64,000 bases of DNA from Bacteroides caecigallinarum (GTDB lineage: Bacteria > Bacteroidota > Bacteroidia > Bacteroidales > Bacteroidaceae). The stretch lies in assembly GCF_016901995.1 (NCBI RefSeq), contig NZ_JACJLE010000011.1, positions 1 to 64,000 of the forward strand. Reading direction: 5' to 3'. A program made the position numbers and the translations under genes. Of the stretch, positions 17,428 to 25,859 are shown piece after piece; positions within the stretch are counted from its first letter, which is position 1; every line of letters begins with the position of its first letter. Below the pieces are notes generated by a model, which was given only the letters and a program-made list of their open reading frames with translations, was not told the origin of the DNA and did no database searches.

Positions 17428-18705
17428 CTAATCATGTTTGACCTGAGTAACAAGAACCTTATCAATTCTTGCCCCGTCCATATCAACTACTTCGAAATTA
17501 AATCCATTCCATTGCAGAGTCTCCCCACTTTGAGGTACATGCTGCAGGTGTTGTAATATAAGTCCTCCAAGGGTATGGAAATCTGATTTTTCAAACAATT
17601 CAGGACGGTTGAAATAATTAAGGAAGTCGTACATAGGACACTGTCCGTCAACCAACCACCCGTCGTTATTTACTCTCTTGATAATGTCTGGTTCATCATC
17701 GGCTTCATCTACATTTCCTACCAGTCCTTCAAGAATATCTTTCAATGTAATAATACCAGTACATGCCCCAAATTCATCACATACAAGAGCCCGGCTTATC
17801 TTCTTCATCTTCATTTGCTCAAGCACCTTATATACATTCATGTTTTCATGGAAGAACACCGCTTCCTGTGTCAAAGAAACAAGATTAAAATCATTTTCAT
17901 GCAGATGCAAAACGAGATCTTTCAAATGAATAACACCTTTTACATGATCCAAATCACCATCAGCAATAGGATAGAATTCATAAAGATTGTCATTCACAAT
18001 GCTTTTTACATCATCTACGGTCATATCTGTGTCCAGCCATACGATATCCGACTTATGCGTCATAATAGAGCTTACCTTCAAATCGCCCAAAAGAAATACC
18101 CTCTGCATGATATCCTGCTCAACCGGTTGCACCTCACCGTCTTCGGCTCCCTCTTTAATAATAGACTTGATTTCTTCTTCTGTCACCTTATTATCCTCCT
18201 CTTTTACTCCAAGAAGATTGAAGATAACCTCAGTGCTTTTTGCTAGCAACCAAACGAAAGGAAGAGCTATTACAGAAAGTATGTTCATCGGCTGAGCCAT
18301 TACCTTTGCAGCCTTTTCAGCCATACTCATACCTATACGCTTAGGAACAAGCTCGCCAAATATAATAGTGAGATATGTCACGACTACAACTATAATTCCC
18401 TGGGCCAAGCCAAAAGCGTATGTAGAAGAAATTCCCCAAGATTTCATAGCTTCTGTAAGGTCAACCGCAATCTGGTTTCCGGAATAAATACCGGTGAGGA
18501 TTCCTATAAGAGTAATACCGATTTGTACTGTTGAAAGAAACCTGTCCGGTTCATTAGCAAGTTTAAGGGCTGTTTTGGCCGATTTGTTTCCGTTTTTAGC
18601 GTCAGCGGAAAGACGTGATTTACGGGCTGATATGAGCGCCACCTCGGACATTGCGAAAACTCCATTAAGCAATATCAACCAGATGATTATAAAAATTTCG
18701 TTCAT
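17428..18705 (-). CDS. CNNM/CorC-family membrane protein with CBS pair
   Basis: A 425-residue protein in three parts: a DUF21/CNNM membrane domain (about 1-190, several hydrophobic segments, starting MNEIFIIIWLILLNGVFAMSE), a pair of CBS domains (about 205-330), and a C-terminal CorC/HlyC domain (about 345-425, ending with the GGLILQHLQHVPQSGE and VVDMDGARIDKVLV patterns). The family was first named as haemolysins; several members act in magnesium or cobalt efflux and tolerance. It is monocistronic, with a minus-strand -7 box (TATTTTTGC) at 18738-18730 and a terminator just downstream. The exact ion is unknown. Confidence 0.9.
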   Translation of the reverse strand: MNEIFIIIWLILLNGVFAMSEVALISARKSRLSADAKNGNKSAKTALKLANEPDRFLSTVQIGITLIGILTGIYSGNQIAVDLTEAMKSWGISSTYAFGLAQGIIVVVVTYLTIIFGELVPKRIGMSMAEKAAKVMAQPMNILSVIALPFVWLLAKSTEVIFNLLGVKEEDNKVTEEEIKSIIKEGAEDGEVQPVEQDIMQRVFLLGDLKVSSIMTHKSDIVWLDTDMTVDDVKSIVNDNLYEFYPIADGDLDHVKGVIHLKDLVLHLHENDFNLVSLTQEAVFFHENMNVYKVLEQMKMKKISRALVCDEFGACTGIITLKDILEGLVGNVDEADDEPDIIKRVNNDGWLVDGQCPMYDFLNYFNRPELFEKSDFHTLGGLILQHLQHVPQSGETLQWNGFNFEVVDMDGARIDKVLVTQVKHD

Positions 18706-18729
18706 AGATATATATAAATATTTTCAACA

Positions 18730-18738
18730 GCAAAAATA
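18730..18738 (-). promoter_or_regulatory. -7 box of the CBS-domain protein gene
   Basis: TATTTTTGC on the minus strand fits TAnnTTTGC and lies about 25 nt upstream of the start codon at 18705. Confidence 0.55.
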
Positions 18739-18819
18739 ATAGATTGTTCACGCTCAAGACGAATTAATAACATTCTATTAGAAAGTTTTAACAATATGTT
18801 TATTGTCCATTTTGGGCAA

Positions 18820-18912
18820 TACCTAAAAATGATTAGTAATACATACAAAAAACAGCATGAAATATACCTAAAAATTGCGATTGTGGGAAAATGCTCATGG
18901 CAGTAACTTTGC
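18820..18912 (+). promoter_or_regulatory. Promoter and direct repeats upstream of the xusA-like gene
   Basis: The -7 box TAACTTTGC is at 18904-18912 and an ATTG-type -33 box ends at about 18883 (20-nt gap). Two copies of the 11-mer TACCTAAAAAT sit at 18820-18830 and 18865-18875, 45 bp apart, the second just ahead of the -33 box. That placement suits an operator, perhaps for iron control, but no regulator is identified. Confidence 0.6.
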
Positions 18913-18958
18913 ATCCGGAATTAAAAGATTAGAAAATATATTTATAAGGTATTAGTTT

Positions 18959-21343
18959 ATGAGCAAAAAGCTGTGGAGTCAGTATTTTAAATTTGTGTTT
19001 CTTTTTGCCGCAATGACATTATGTATGACAGTCAAAGCGGAGGTACAGAAGATTATCTTATCCGGTATAGTAAAATCTACAGACAAGAGTCCTGTGGATT
19101 TTGCAACCGTCTATCTGAAGAACACCAACTTCGGATGTACTACTAATGAAAAAGGAGAATACAGACTTAACGCTCCTGCTGGAGAATACACACTTGTAGT
19201 TTCGGCCATAGGTTTCGAGACTTACGAAAGAAAGATCAATGTCGGTCATCACAACAGCAGACACATAATAACATTAAAACCGTCAGTAACAGAACTGGAC
19301 GAAGTAGTTGTAGTATCAAACGGAGTGAGTCGTCTGAAACGTTCAGCATTCAATGCAGTGGCTGTTGACACAAAGGAGATGAAGAACAGTACCAAAAGCC
19401 TGAGTGATGCTCTAGCCAAAGCTCCTGGAATGAAACTCAGAGAATCAGGAGGTGTAGGTTCGGACATGCAGCTAATGCTTGACGGTTTCAGTGGAAAGCA
19501 CGTGAAGGTTTTCATTGACGGCGTTCCGCAGGAAGGCGTTGGAAGTTCGTTCGGCCTGAATAACATCCCGGTAAACTTTGCAGAGAGAATAGAAGTATAT
19601 AAAGGTGTAGTTCCAGTAGGCTTCGGCTCGGACGCCATAGGAGGAGTTATCAACATTGTCACGAACAAAAAGAGACAGAACTGGTTCCTTGATGCTTCGT
19701 ATTCATACGGTTCTTTCAATACTCATAAATCAAACATTCATTTCGGACAGACTTTGAAAAACGGATTTACCTACGAGATAAATGCTTTTCAGAATTATTC
19801 GGACAACAATTATTATATAGACGGACCTATAAAAGACTTTGAAACCGGAAACATCAACGCAGGAACAGGCAGAGTAAAAAGATTCAATGACACCTACCAC
19901 AATGAAGCTGTAATCGGGAAAATTGGTGTAGTAGATAAGAAATGGGCAGACCGACTAATGTTCGGATTTACATATTCAAATATGTATCAGGACATACAGA
20001 CAGGTGTACGTCAGAATATCGTCTATGGCGAAAAGCACAGAAAAGGACATTCGCTTATGCCTTCAGTGGAATACAGTAAAAGAGACCTTATTATTAAAGG
20101 ACTTGAACTGATGATAACAGGTAACTACAACAGAAATACTACTTATAATGTAGACACTGCAGCATACGAATACAACTGGCTAGGCGACAAGAAACTGATG
20201 AATACCCGTGGAGAACAGTCGTATCAATATTCGCGTGCAGACAATGATAACTGGAACAATACAGTAACACTGAACTACAGAATAGGTAAGGCACATTTCA
20301 TTACATTTAATAATGTGTTCAATGCATTCAGACGCGAAAACACTTCTCTACTAACCAAAGAAGAACAGACCGACCCTATAGACAAACGTACAAGGAAAAA
20401 CATCAGCGGACTGTCATACAGACTTATGATGTCGGAAAGATGGAACTTTTCAGCTTTTGCAAAACAATATTTACAGTATGTATCAGGTCCGCAAGCCACA
20501 GATGCTAATAATTCAGACTTTGTACGTACAGACAGAAAAGTCAGTTCAACCGGTTATGGAGCAGCTGGTACATTCTTCGTAATACCTTCATTGCAGGTAA
20601 AACTCTCGTATGAAAAAGCCTACCGTCTGCCTACCATAGAAGAAATGTTCGGTGATGAAGACCTGGAAATGGGTGATGTAAGTATTCGCCCTGAGAACAG
20701 TGACAATATAAATCTGAATATAAGCTATAACAAGACTTTTGGCAAACATAGTGTTTATCTGGAAGGTGGACTTGTATATCGTGATACAAAGGATTATATA
20801 CAGAGAAACATTGCCGACCTCAGCGGTGGCAAAATGGCTGCAACATATATCAACTATGGAAAGGTTCTTACCAAAGGAGTAAATGCTTCAATAAGATACG
20901 GATTCAGCAATTGGCTGAGTATCGGAGGGAATTTCACCCGAATGGATGTAAGGGACAATCAGGAAAAGGCAATAGGTACCAACCAGCCTAATCTGGCTTA
21001 CAAGGAACGTATGCCAAACATACCTTATATGTTTGCCGATTCGGACATAAACCTATACTGGCACAACCTGTTTGAGAAAGGCAACACGCTGACCTTTACA
21101 TACGACAACCAGTATCTGCACAGCTTTTCATACTATTCGCAGGTGATAGGCTCAAGCAGCGACTACATTGTTCCAAACCAGTTTTCGCACAACATCAGTC
21201 TTTCGTACAGCATGAAGAAAGGAAGATATAACATTTCCTTCGAATGCCGTAATCTGACAGACGAAAAACTGTACGACAATTTTAGTTTACAGAAAGCAGG
21301 AAGAGCATTCTACGGAAAAGTAAGAGTATATTTTGGTAAATAA
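18959..21343 (+). CDS. xusA: TonB-dependent receptor, XusA-like (siderophore-iron uptake)
   Basis: A 794-residue outer-membrane receptor with a signal peptide (cleavage after about residue 27), a carboxypeptidase-regulatory-like domain (about 30-105), a TonB box region ([10 protein letters not shown] near 115), the plug (about 125-235, [21 protein letters not shown]) and a barrel ending in FGK. The following genes are a DUF4374 lipoprotein and a PepSY membrane protein. This trio and order match XusABC (BT2065-2063) of B. thetaiotaomicron, which takes up iron bound to siderophores made by other bacteria. The assignment rests on gene order and family; the ligand here is inferred. Confidence 0.85.
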   Translation: MSKKLWSQYFKFVFLFAAMTLCMTVKAEVQKIILSGIVKSTDKSPVDFATVYLKNTNFGCTTNEKGEYRLNAPAGEYTLVVSAIGFETYERKINVGHHNSRHIITLKPSVTELDEVVVVSNGVSRLKRSAFNAVAVDTKEMKNSTKSLSDALAKAPGMKLRESGGVGSDMQLMLDGFSGKHVKVFIDGVPQEGVGSSFGLNNIPVNFAERIEVYKGVVPVGFGSDAIGGVINIVTNKKRQNWFLDASYSYGSFNTHKSNIHFGQTLKNGFTYEINAFQNYSDNNYYIDGPIKDFETGNINAGTGRVKRFNDTYHNEAVIGKIGVVDKKWADRLMFGFTYSNMYQDIQTGVRQNIVYGEKHRKGHSLMPSVEYSKRDLIIKGLELMITGNYNRNTTYNVDTAAYEYNWLGDKKLMNTRGEQSYQYSRADNDNWNNTVTLNYRIGKAHFITFNNVFNAFRRENTSLLTKEEQTDPIDKRTRKNISGLSYRLMMSERWNFSAFAKQYLQYVSGPQATDANNSDFVRTDRKVSSTGYGAAGTFFVIPSLQVKLSYEKAYRLPTIEEMFGDEDLEMGDVSIRPENSDNINLNISYNKTFGKHSVYLEGGLVYRDTKDYIQRNIADLSGGKMAATYINYGKVLTKGVNASIRYGFSNWLSIGGNFTRMDVRDNQEKAIGTNQPNLAYKERMPNIPYMFADSDINLYWHNLFEKGNTLTFTYDNQYLHSFSYYSQVIGSSSDYIVPNQFSHNISLSYSMKKGRYNISFECRNLTDEKLYDNFSLQKAGRAFYGKVRVYFGK

Positions 21344-21359
21344 AAGAATACAATCTAAA

Positions 21360-22772
21360 ATGAGCAAAAAAATGAGTAAAAAAAATTTTATCAGAAACAT
21401 GGCCATATTACTTGGCGTAGCAGTATCTGCAACTTCATGCAGCGAGGAGACAGTTGACAACAACAATAATAACAACAATACAGACCAAAAAGGTCAATAT
21501 GTAATAGCTGCATCGGTCACAGCATCCGGAAATACCACTAACGTACTTCTTACAGCCTCATCGCTAGACGAAGGAACTGTTTCAACCAAAAACAACGGAC
21601 TTGTTAACGACGGAGCTACACAGTGGATATACTATAACAACCAGTATCTTTACGGGCTGGCATACAACCAAGGTAATGCGGGGGTCACAACATCATTCAT
21701 CCTTGACGCAAACAATAATATTAAAAAGAGAAACGGAGAATTTGCCATAAGACGTTTTACTACTTTTGGCACATACGGAAAGTATATCATGACTACTTCT
21801 ACCGGCGACGGACCTACAGAATGGAACGATGAAAACGGTTATACACCGAAATCATTCCTCATTTCTTATTTGGATGCCGCAGGAGAAGTTTATACAACTA
21901 ACGATACTCAAAACGAAAAGTATCTGTCGGAAAACTTCCTTGGAAACGGAGAATATGTTACCTTAGCAGGTCTTCTTGAAAATAACGGCAAGATATTTTC
22001 GGCAGCCATACCTATGGGATTGAGCCAGTACGGAACCAAATTTGAAAACGGGAAATGGGTTCTGCCAGGCAATGAGGATTTGGTAAAGACTGAATCAGGT
22101 GGTAGCGGAAGTAGTGCGTATGACAAAGATGAACTTCAGTGGACTCAGTACCCAAACGAATGCCACATAGCTATATTCTCTGACGAGACTCTCACAGAAA
22201 AGAAAATCATAACGACAGACAAGATAAGCTATGCAGCCGGAAGAATGAAATCGCAGTACTACCAAATGGTATGGAGTGCAGGCAACGGTGATATTTACGT
22301 ATTCTCACCAAGTTATGCCAAAACGATGAAAGACAGCCGCCAGCAGACTACACTGCCTGCCGGAGTTGTGAGAATTCCTGCCGGAACAGAAGCTTTTGAC
22401 GATTATTACTGCAATATAGAAGAGAAAACAGACGGAAAATCATTCATGCGCTGCTGGCCTATAGCTGACGACTATTTCCTTTTGCTCATGTACGACCGTC
22501 CATTCTCAGAAACAGGTTATACAGCAAACCAGCTTGCTATTTTCAAGGCTGAAGACAAGAAGCTTACATACGTAACAGGCATGCCTTCGGACGTAAGCGG
22601 ATTCGGAAACACTCCATACATAGAAAATGGAAAAGCTTATGTAGCAGTTACTACCACTTCCGGATATCCTGCCATCTATAAGATAGACCCTACTACAGGA
22701 GTTGCGACAAAAGGACTTACCGTAGAGGCGACTCAGCTTTCAGGTGTAGGAAGACTTAATGTAACAGAATAA
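21360..22772 (+). CDS. xusB: DUF4374 lipoprotein, XusB-like
   Basis: A 470-residue lipoprotein from the ATG at 21360; a TTG at 21333 is in frame but overlaps the receptor gene and lacks support. The lipobox is SATS-Cys 27, followed by an Asn-rich linker of eight asparagines. The rest has the blade-like spacing of a DUF4374 beta-propeller (repeated [25 protein letters not shown] and [10 protein letters not shown] strands). In the characterised system XusB binds the ferric siderophore and works with the receptor at the cell surface. It starts 17 bp after the receptor gene. Confidence 0.85.
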   Translation: MSKKMSKKNFIRNMAILLGVAVSATSCSEETVDNNNNNNNTDQKGQYVIAASVTASGNTTNVLLTASSLDEGTVSTKNNGLVNDGATQWIYYNNQYLYGLAYNQGNAGVTTSFILDANNNIKKRNGEFAIRRFTTFGTYGKYIMTTSTGDGPTEWNDENGYTPKSFLISYLDAAGEVYTTNDTQNEKYLSENFLGNGEYVTLAGLLENNGKIFSAAIPMGLSQYGTKFENGKWVLPGNEDLVKTESGGSGSSAYDKDELQWTQYPNECHIAIFSDETLTEKKIITTDKISYAAGRMKSQYYQMVWSAGNGDIYVFSPSYAKTMKDSRQQTTLPAGVVRIPAGTEAFDDYYCNIEEKTDGKSFMRCWPIADDYFLLLMYDRPFSETGYTANQLAIFKAEDKKLTYVTGMPSDVSGFGNTPYIENGKAYVAVTTTSGYPAIYKIDPTTGVATKGLTVEATQLSGVGRLNVTE

Positions 22773-22782
22773 CATTGATAGC

Positions 22783-22816
22783 ATTATAGGAGAGCTTCCA
22801 TCTCCTATAATATTTT
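22783..22816 (+). terminator. Hairpin between the xusB- and xusC-like genes
   Basis: A perfect 11-bp inverted repeat, ATTATAGGAGA (22783-22793) and its complement (22801-22811), with a 7-nt loop, is followed by ATTTTATT. It may be a partial terminator or an RNA-stability hairpin setting a lower level of the membrane protein than of the surface proteins. Confidence 0.6.
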
Positions 22817-22833
22817 ATTACAAAAAAATAAGA

Positions 22834-23952
22834 ATGAATAAAACATTACACAAGATACATCTCTGGCTTTCTATCCCATTAGGGCTGATAATCACTGTGA
22901 TATGTTTCACCGGAGCCACACTTGTATTCGAACAGGATATCACACGTGCCCTAAACAAAAATCTGTATCAGGTGGAAATACCGCAAGGCAAGGAAAGACT
23001 CAGTCCTTCTGAGGTCATAAATATATTACAGGAGAAGCACGATGGAATGAAGATTTCATCAGTAAGGATTCCTAACTCTCCCAAAGAAACTTATCAGATA
23101 AGCTTCAGCAACGGAGGAAAGAAAGTCCTGTTCGTCAATCCTTACACAGGAGAAAGCATAGGATGGTCGAAATCATATCCTTTCTTTCAGACTATGAGGA
23201 AACTCCACAGATGGTTTCTTGATATTCCTAAAAGTAAAGGCAGCATGTCAACCGGTAGACTTATAGTGGGTATTTCTACAATAGCCATGACAATAATCCT
23301 CATAAGCGGACTGGTGATATGGATTCCACGTACCCGTAAGGCTCTGAAAAACAGACTTACAGTGGCGTGCGGCAAAGGTACAAGACGACTGATGTACGAC
23401 TCTCACGTAGCACTCGGTTTCTATGCCACAATATTCCTACTGATTATGGCACTGACCGGACCTACATGGTCGTTCGGATGGTATAGGGAAGCCGTGTCCT
23501 CACTTCTTGGAGCCGAGCCTCAACCACAGAGCCAACAAGCCGGATACGCTCACGGACATGGACATGATGAGAAAAAAGAAAACGGCAAGACAGAACGCCG
23601 ACAGGAAACAAGCATAGCATACGATGCTGCCTTGAAGGAGATACAAAATCTCTATCCCGAATATAACTATATCAAGCTGAGCAAAAATGAAGCCACTGTA
23701 TCATTGAATAAAAACGGATACAGACAGAAATCTGACAACATAAAGTTCAATCCCCAAACCGGCAAAATAACCGAAATCAGAAAATTCGAGGATAACAGTG
23801 TCCGGCAGAACCTCAAAGGATTGATATATTCGCTGCACGTAGGAACATGGGGCGGTCCTGTAACCAAAGTCCTTTACTTCCTGGCAGCACTGATAGGTGC
23901 AACTCTCCCACTTACGGGATATTATCTTTGGCTTAAAAAGAAGATGAGGTAA
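22834..23952 (+). CDS. xusC: PepSY-domain inner-membrane protein, XusC-like reductase
   Basis: A 372-residue protein of the PepSY-associated transmembrane family. It has one TM helix near the start (about 8-32), a periplasmic PepSY-like part (about 45-110), TM helices near 140-165 and 195-220, a His-rich loop (HGHGHDEKKE near 245), a second PepSY-like part (about 260-330) and a final TM helix (about 342-365). Membrane histidines in WFLD/LHRW and SLHVGTWGG could bind haem. Such proteins are thought to reduce ferric siderophore iron in the periplasm. It is the last gene of the iron operon. Confidence 0.83.
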   Translation: MNKTLHKIHLWLSIPLGLIITVICFTGATLVFEQDITRALNKNLYQVEIPQGKERLSPSEVINILQEKHDGMKISSVRIPNSPKETYQISFSNGGKKVLFVNPYTGESIGWSKSYPFFQTMRKLHRWFLDIPKSKGSMSTGRLIVGISTIAMTIILISGLVIWIPRTRKALKNRLTVACGKGTRRLMYDSHVALGFYATIFLLIMALTGPTWSFGWYREAVSSLLGAEPQPQSQQAGYAHGHGHDEKKENGKTERRQETSIAYDAALKEIQNLYPEYNYIKLSKNEATVSLNKNGYRQKSDNIKFNPQTGKITEIRKFEDNSVRQNLKGLIYSLHVGTWGGPVTKVLYFLAALIGATLPLTGYYLWLKKKMR

Positions 23953-24010
23953 CAAAACTCCAGACAACATATCTGAAAGTTCGTAACGGGCTTACATATT
24001 CTGTAAATAG

Positions 24011-24092
24011 AACTTGTGTTTGTATAAACAACAGTGTGGTTTATATAAACACAAGTTCTGTTTTTATAAACCACACTGTTGTTTATAGAAAA
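24011..24092. repeat. Array of four tandem 21-bp palindromic units
   Basis: Cores close to GTTTATATAAAC start at 24018, 24039, 24060 and 24081, exactly 21 bp apart (the fourth is degenerate). The spacers alternate and are complementary: AACTTGT with ACAAGTT, and AACAGTGTG with CACACTGTT. So 24011-24021 pairs with 24047-24057, and 24023-24045 pairs perfectly over 23 bp with 24065-24087, interlocked like a pseudoknot. It lies 60 bp after the xusC-like stop. The rest of 23953-24263 holds only this array and the next operator and promoter. Confidence 0.8.
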
Positions 24093-24174
24093 TAAGCTGA
24101 AGAAAATACTTTTTCGACGGCAAAAACCAAACATTTTATAGCAGTAAAGCAGTTTCTCAATTCAAAAACATATC

Positions 24175-24241
24175 ATAAATTGCCAAATCTTCAAAAATAT
24201 ATGAGATTTGGCAATTTATATGGATTTTTTATACTATATTT
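24175..24241 (+). promoter_or_regulatory. Perfect inverted repeat over the promoter of the ATPase gene
   Basis: A 16-bp perfect inverted repeat (24175-24190 with 24204-24219; core AAATTGCCAAATCT) has a 13-nt spacer. Its right arm contains TTTG at 24207-24210. A -7 box TATATTTGT follows at 24233-24241, about 22 nt downstream, and the ATPase gene starts at 24264. The placement suits an operator over the -33 region. Confidence 0.65.
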
Positions 24242-24263
24242 GTTAAAGTAAAATTCAACAGTT

Positions 24264-25679
24264 ATGATAATTGGACGAAAAGAAGAGCAGAAAACATTAC
24301 TTTCGGCAGCACAGTCGGAGTATTCGGAATTGATAGCAGTCTATGGTCGCAGACGCGTAGGCAAAACATATCTTATTCGTGAAACTTTTGGCTATAAGTT
24401 TACATTCCAGCATACAGGCTTGGCCAATGCCAAAACCAAAGACCAATTGTTCAGTTTTGCTATCTCACTTCGCGATGCAGGTTACGACGATTGTCCTACT
24501 CCGAAATCATGGCTGGAAGCATTCAGTCTGTTATCTCATTTTCTTAAGAACTCAACAGACGAGAAAAAGATAGTATTCCTTGATGAGCTTCCGTGGATGG
24601 ACACCCCCCGTTCGAATTTCATTTCTGCTTTTGAACACTTCTGGAATGGATGGGCTTCAGCCCGCAAGGATATTGTTTTGATTATATGCGGATCTGCCAC
24701 ATCGTGGATTATCAATAAGGTGATTAACGACCACGGAGGACTTCATAATCGTGTGACACAACGTATTGCCCTTCAACCATTTACTCTGAAAGAGTGCGAA
24801 ATGTTCGTCCAAAACAAGGGAATTGAAATGAGCCGGTATCAAATTGCCGAGTGCTATATGGTATTGGGAGGCATACCATTTTATTGGAACTTGCTTGAAA
24901 AAGGACTTAGTCTTGCTCAAAACATCGATAAAATGTTCTTTTCCAGAAATGGGAAATTGACAAATGAGTTTAACCAACTCTATGCTTCTCTGTTTAAATC
25001 GCCTGAACAATATATAGATGTAGTAACAGCTCTCGGCAGAAAAAAGGCAGGTATGACTCGCGAAGAAATTATAACAGCAACAGACAAGCAAAGCAATGGT
25101 GCATTGAGCAAAGTGCTTGACGAGTTGGAATACTGCGGATTTATACGGAAATTCAATGGTTATGGAAAAAAAACAAAAGAGGCAATCTATCAATTGACAG
25201 ACAACTATACGCTCTTTTATTTCAAATTTATCCGGCAAAACACAAACAATGACGAGCACTTCTGGTCGGTTTCTATTGATTCTGCAACGCATAGAGCATG
25301 GAGTGGTTTGGCTTTTGAACGCCTGTGTATGGCTCATACGCAGCAAATCAAGGCAGGATTAGGCATTTCCGGAGTATTAAGCAACATCTACTCATGGCGA
25401 AAGGAAGCAGATGAAAATGGCGAAGGAGCACAAATAGATTTGTTGATAGACCGCAATGACCAGGTAGTGAATATATGCGAAATGAAATACTCCCTGTCAG
25501 AGTTTTCTATCGATGCTGAGTACGAACGTAACCTACGCAACAAAAAGAGCGCATTCATCGAGACCACAAATACGCGCAAGGCTGTACATATTACTATGGT
25601 AACGACATACGGAATCCGTAAGAACTCTCACTCCGGTATAGTGCAAAGCGAAATAACGTTGGAAGATTTGTTTGCATAG
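24264..25679 (+). CDS. ATP-binding protein of the archaeal-ATPase/DUF234 type
   Basis: A 471-residue protein. The N-terminal half is a STAND-like/AAA ATPase with Walker A in GRRRVGKTYLIRE (about 27-39) and Walker B in KIVFLDELPWMD (about 112). A winged-helix part follows (about 255-330, REEIITATDKQSNGALSKVLDELEYCGFI). The C-terminal DUF234-type region has GAQIDLLIDRNDQVVNICEMKYS, which fits a PD-(D/E)XK nuclease core (D...EMK). Such solitary ATPases are numerous in Bacteroidales and archaea; their function is unknown, and defence or mobile-element roles have been suggested. It stands alone with its own operator-like repeat. Confidence 0.85.
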   Translation: MIIGRKEEQKTLLSAAQSEYSELIAVYGRRRVGKTYLIRETFGYKFTFQHTGLANAKTKDQLFSFAISLRDAGYDDCPTPKSWLEAFSLLSHFLKNSTDEKKIVFLDELPWMDTPRSNFISAFEHFWNGWASARKDIVLIICGSATSWIINKVINDHGGLHNRVTQRIALQPFTLKECEMFVQNKGIEMSRYQIAECYMVLGGIPFYWNLLEKGLSLAQNIDKMFFSRNGKLTNEFNQLYASLFKSPEQYIDVVTALGRKKAGMTREEIITATDKQSNGALSKVLDELEYCGFIRKFNGYGKKTKEAIYQLTDNYTLFYFKFIRQNTNNDEHFWSVSIDSATHRAWSGLAFERLCMAHTQQIKAGLGISGVLSNIYSWRKEADENGEGAQIDLLIDRNDQVVNICEMKYSLSEFSIDAEYERNLRNKKSAFIETTNTRKAVHITMVTTYGIRKNSHSGIVQSEITLEDLFA

Positions 25680-25680
25680 C

Positions 25681-25724
25681 GTTTAATCAGCGTTTAAACA
25701 CCATTTAAACAGTATTTAAATACA
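25681..25724. repeat. Four tandem 11-bp repeats with GTTTAAAC cores
   Basis: Starting two bases after the ATPase stop are four units of 11 bp: GTTTAATCAGC, GTTTAAACACC, ATTTAAACAGT and ATTTAAATACA. One unit is about one helical turn. The block lies 75-120 bp upstream of the sigma-54 promoter, where enhancer sites are normally found. Confidence 0.65.
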
Positions 25725-25733
25725 AAACCGTAC

Positions 25734-25764
25734 AAGGTGTCCGTTTTCGGACACCTTATTTTTT
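25734..25764 (+). terminator. Terminator of the ATPase gene, or regulator palindrome
   Basis: A perfect 10-bp stem AAGGTGTCCG/CGGACACCTT (25734-25743 with 25748-25757) has a TTTT loop and is followed by ATTTTTT. As RNA this is a good rho-independent terminator. As DNA, GTGTCCG-N4-CGGACAC is a palindrome centred about 65 bp upstream of the sigma-54 -12 element, so it could also be the binding site of the NtrC-type regulator encoded downstream. Confidence 0.7.
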
Positions 25765-25797
25765 CGTCTTTCACTGATAATCAACGGATTAATATTT

Positions 25798-25813
25798 TGG
25801 CACACATCTTGCA
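25798..25813 (+). promoter_or_regulatory. Sigma-54 promoter of the export operon
   Basis: TGGCACACATCTTGCA matches the sigma-54 pattern TGGCAC-N5-TTGCA. GG is at 25799-25800 and GC at 25811-25812, the required 12-bp step. Transcription should start near 25824, about 36 nt before the adaptor start at 25860. The operon encodes its own sigma-54 activator, which supports the reading. Confidence 0.88.
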
Positions 25814-25859
25814 TAATAAAAAGCGTCATAACGAACAATTTTATTCAAAACAGATTATT

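Noticed and set aside
18800-18900. Classical Fur box upstream of the xusA-like gene
   Set aside because: No stretch matches the 19-bp Fur consensus well enough; only the repeated 11-mer stands out.
24011-24092. Possible CRISPR array
   Set aside because: Units are only 21 bp, cores are palindromic, and the spacers are complementary to one another rather than unique; no cas genes are in the window.
24657-25346. A 229-residue open frame on the minus strand within the ATPase gene
   Set aside because: It is antisense to a well-supported coding region with clear Walker motifs and has no family pattern.
25737-25859. N-terminal extension of the adaptor protein
   Set aside because: It would begin inside the terminator hairpin and upstream of the sigma-54 promoter; the ATG at 25860 gives a normal adaptor with its TM helix.
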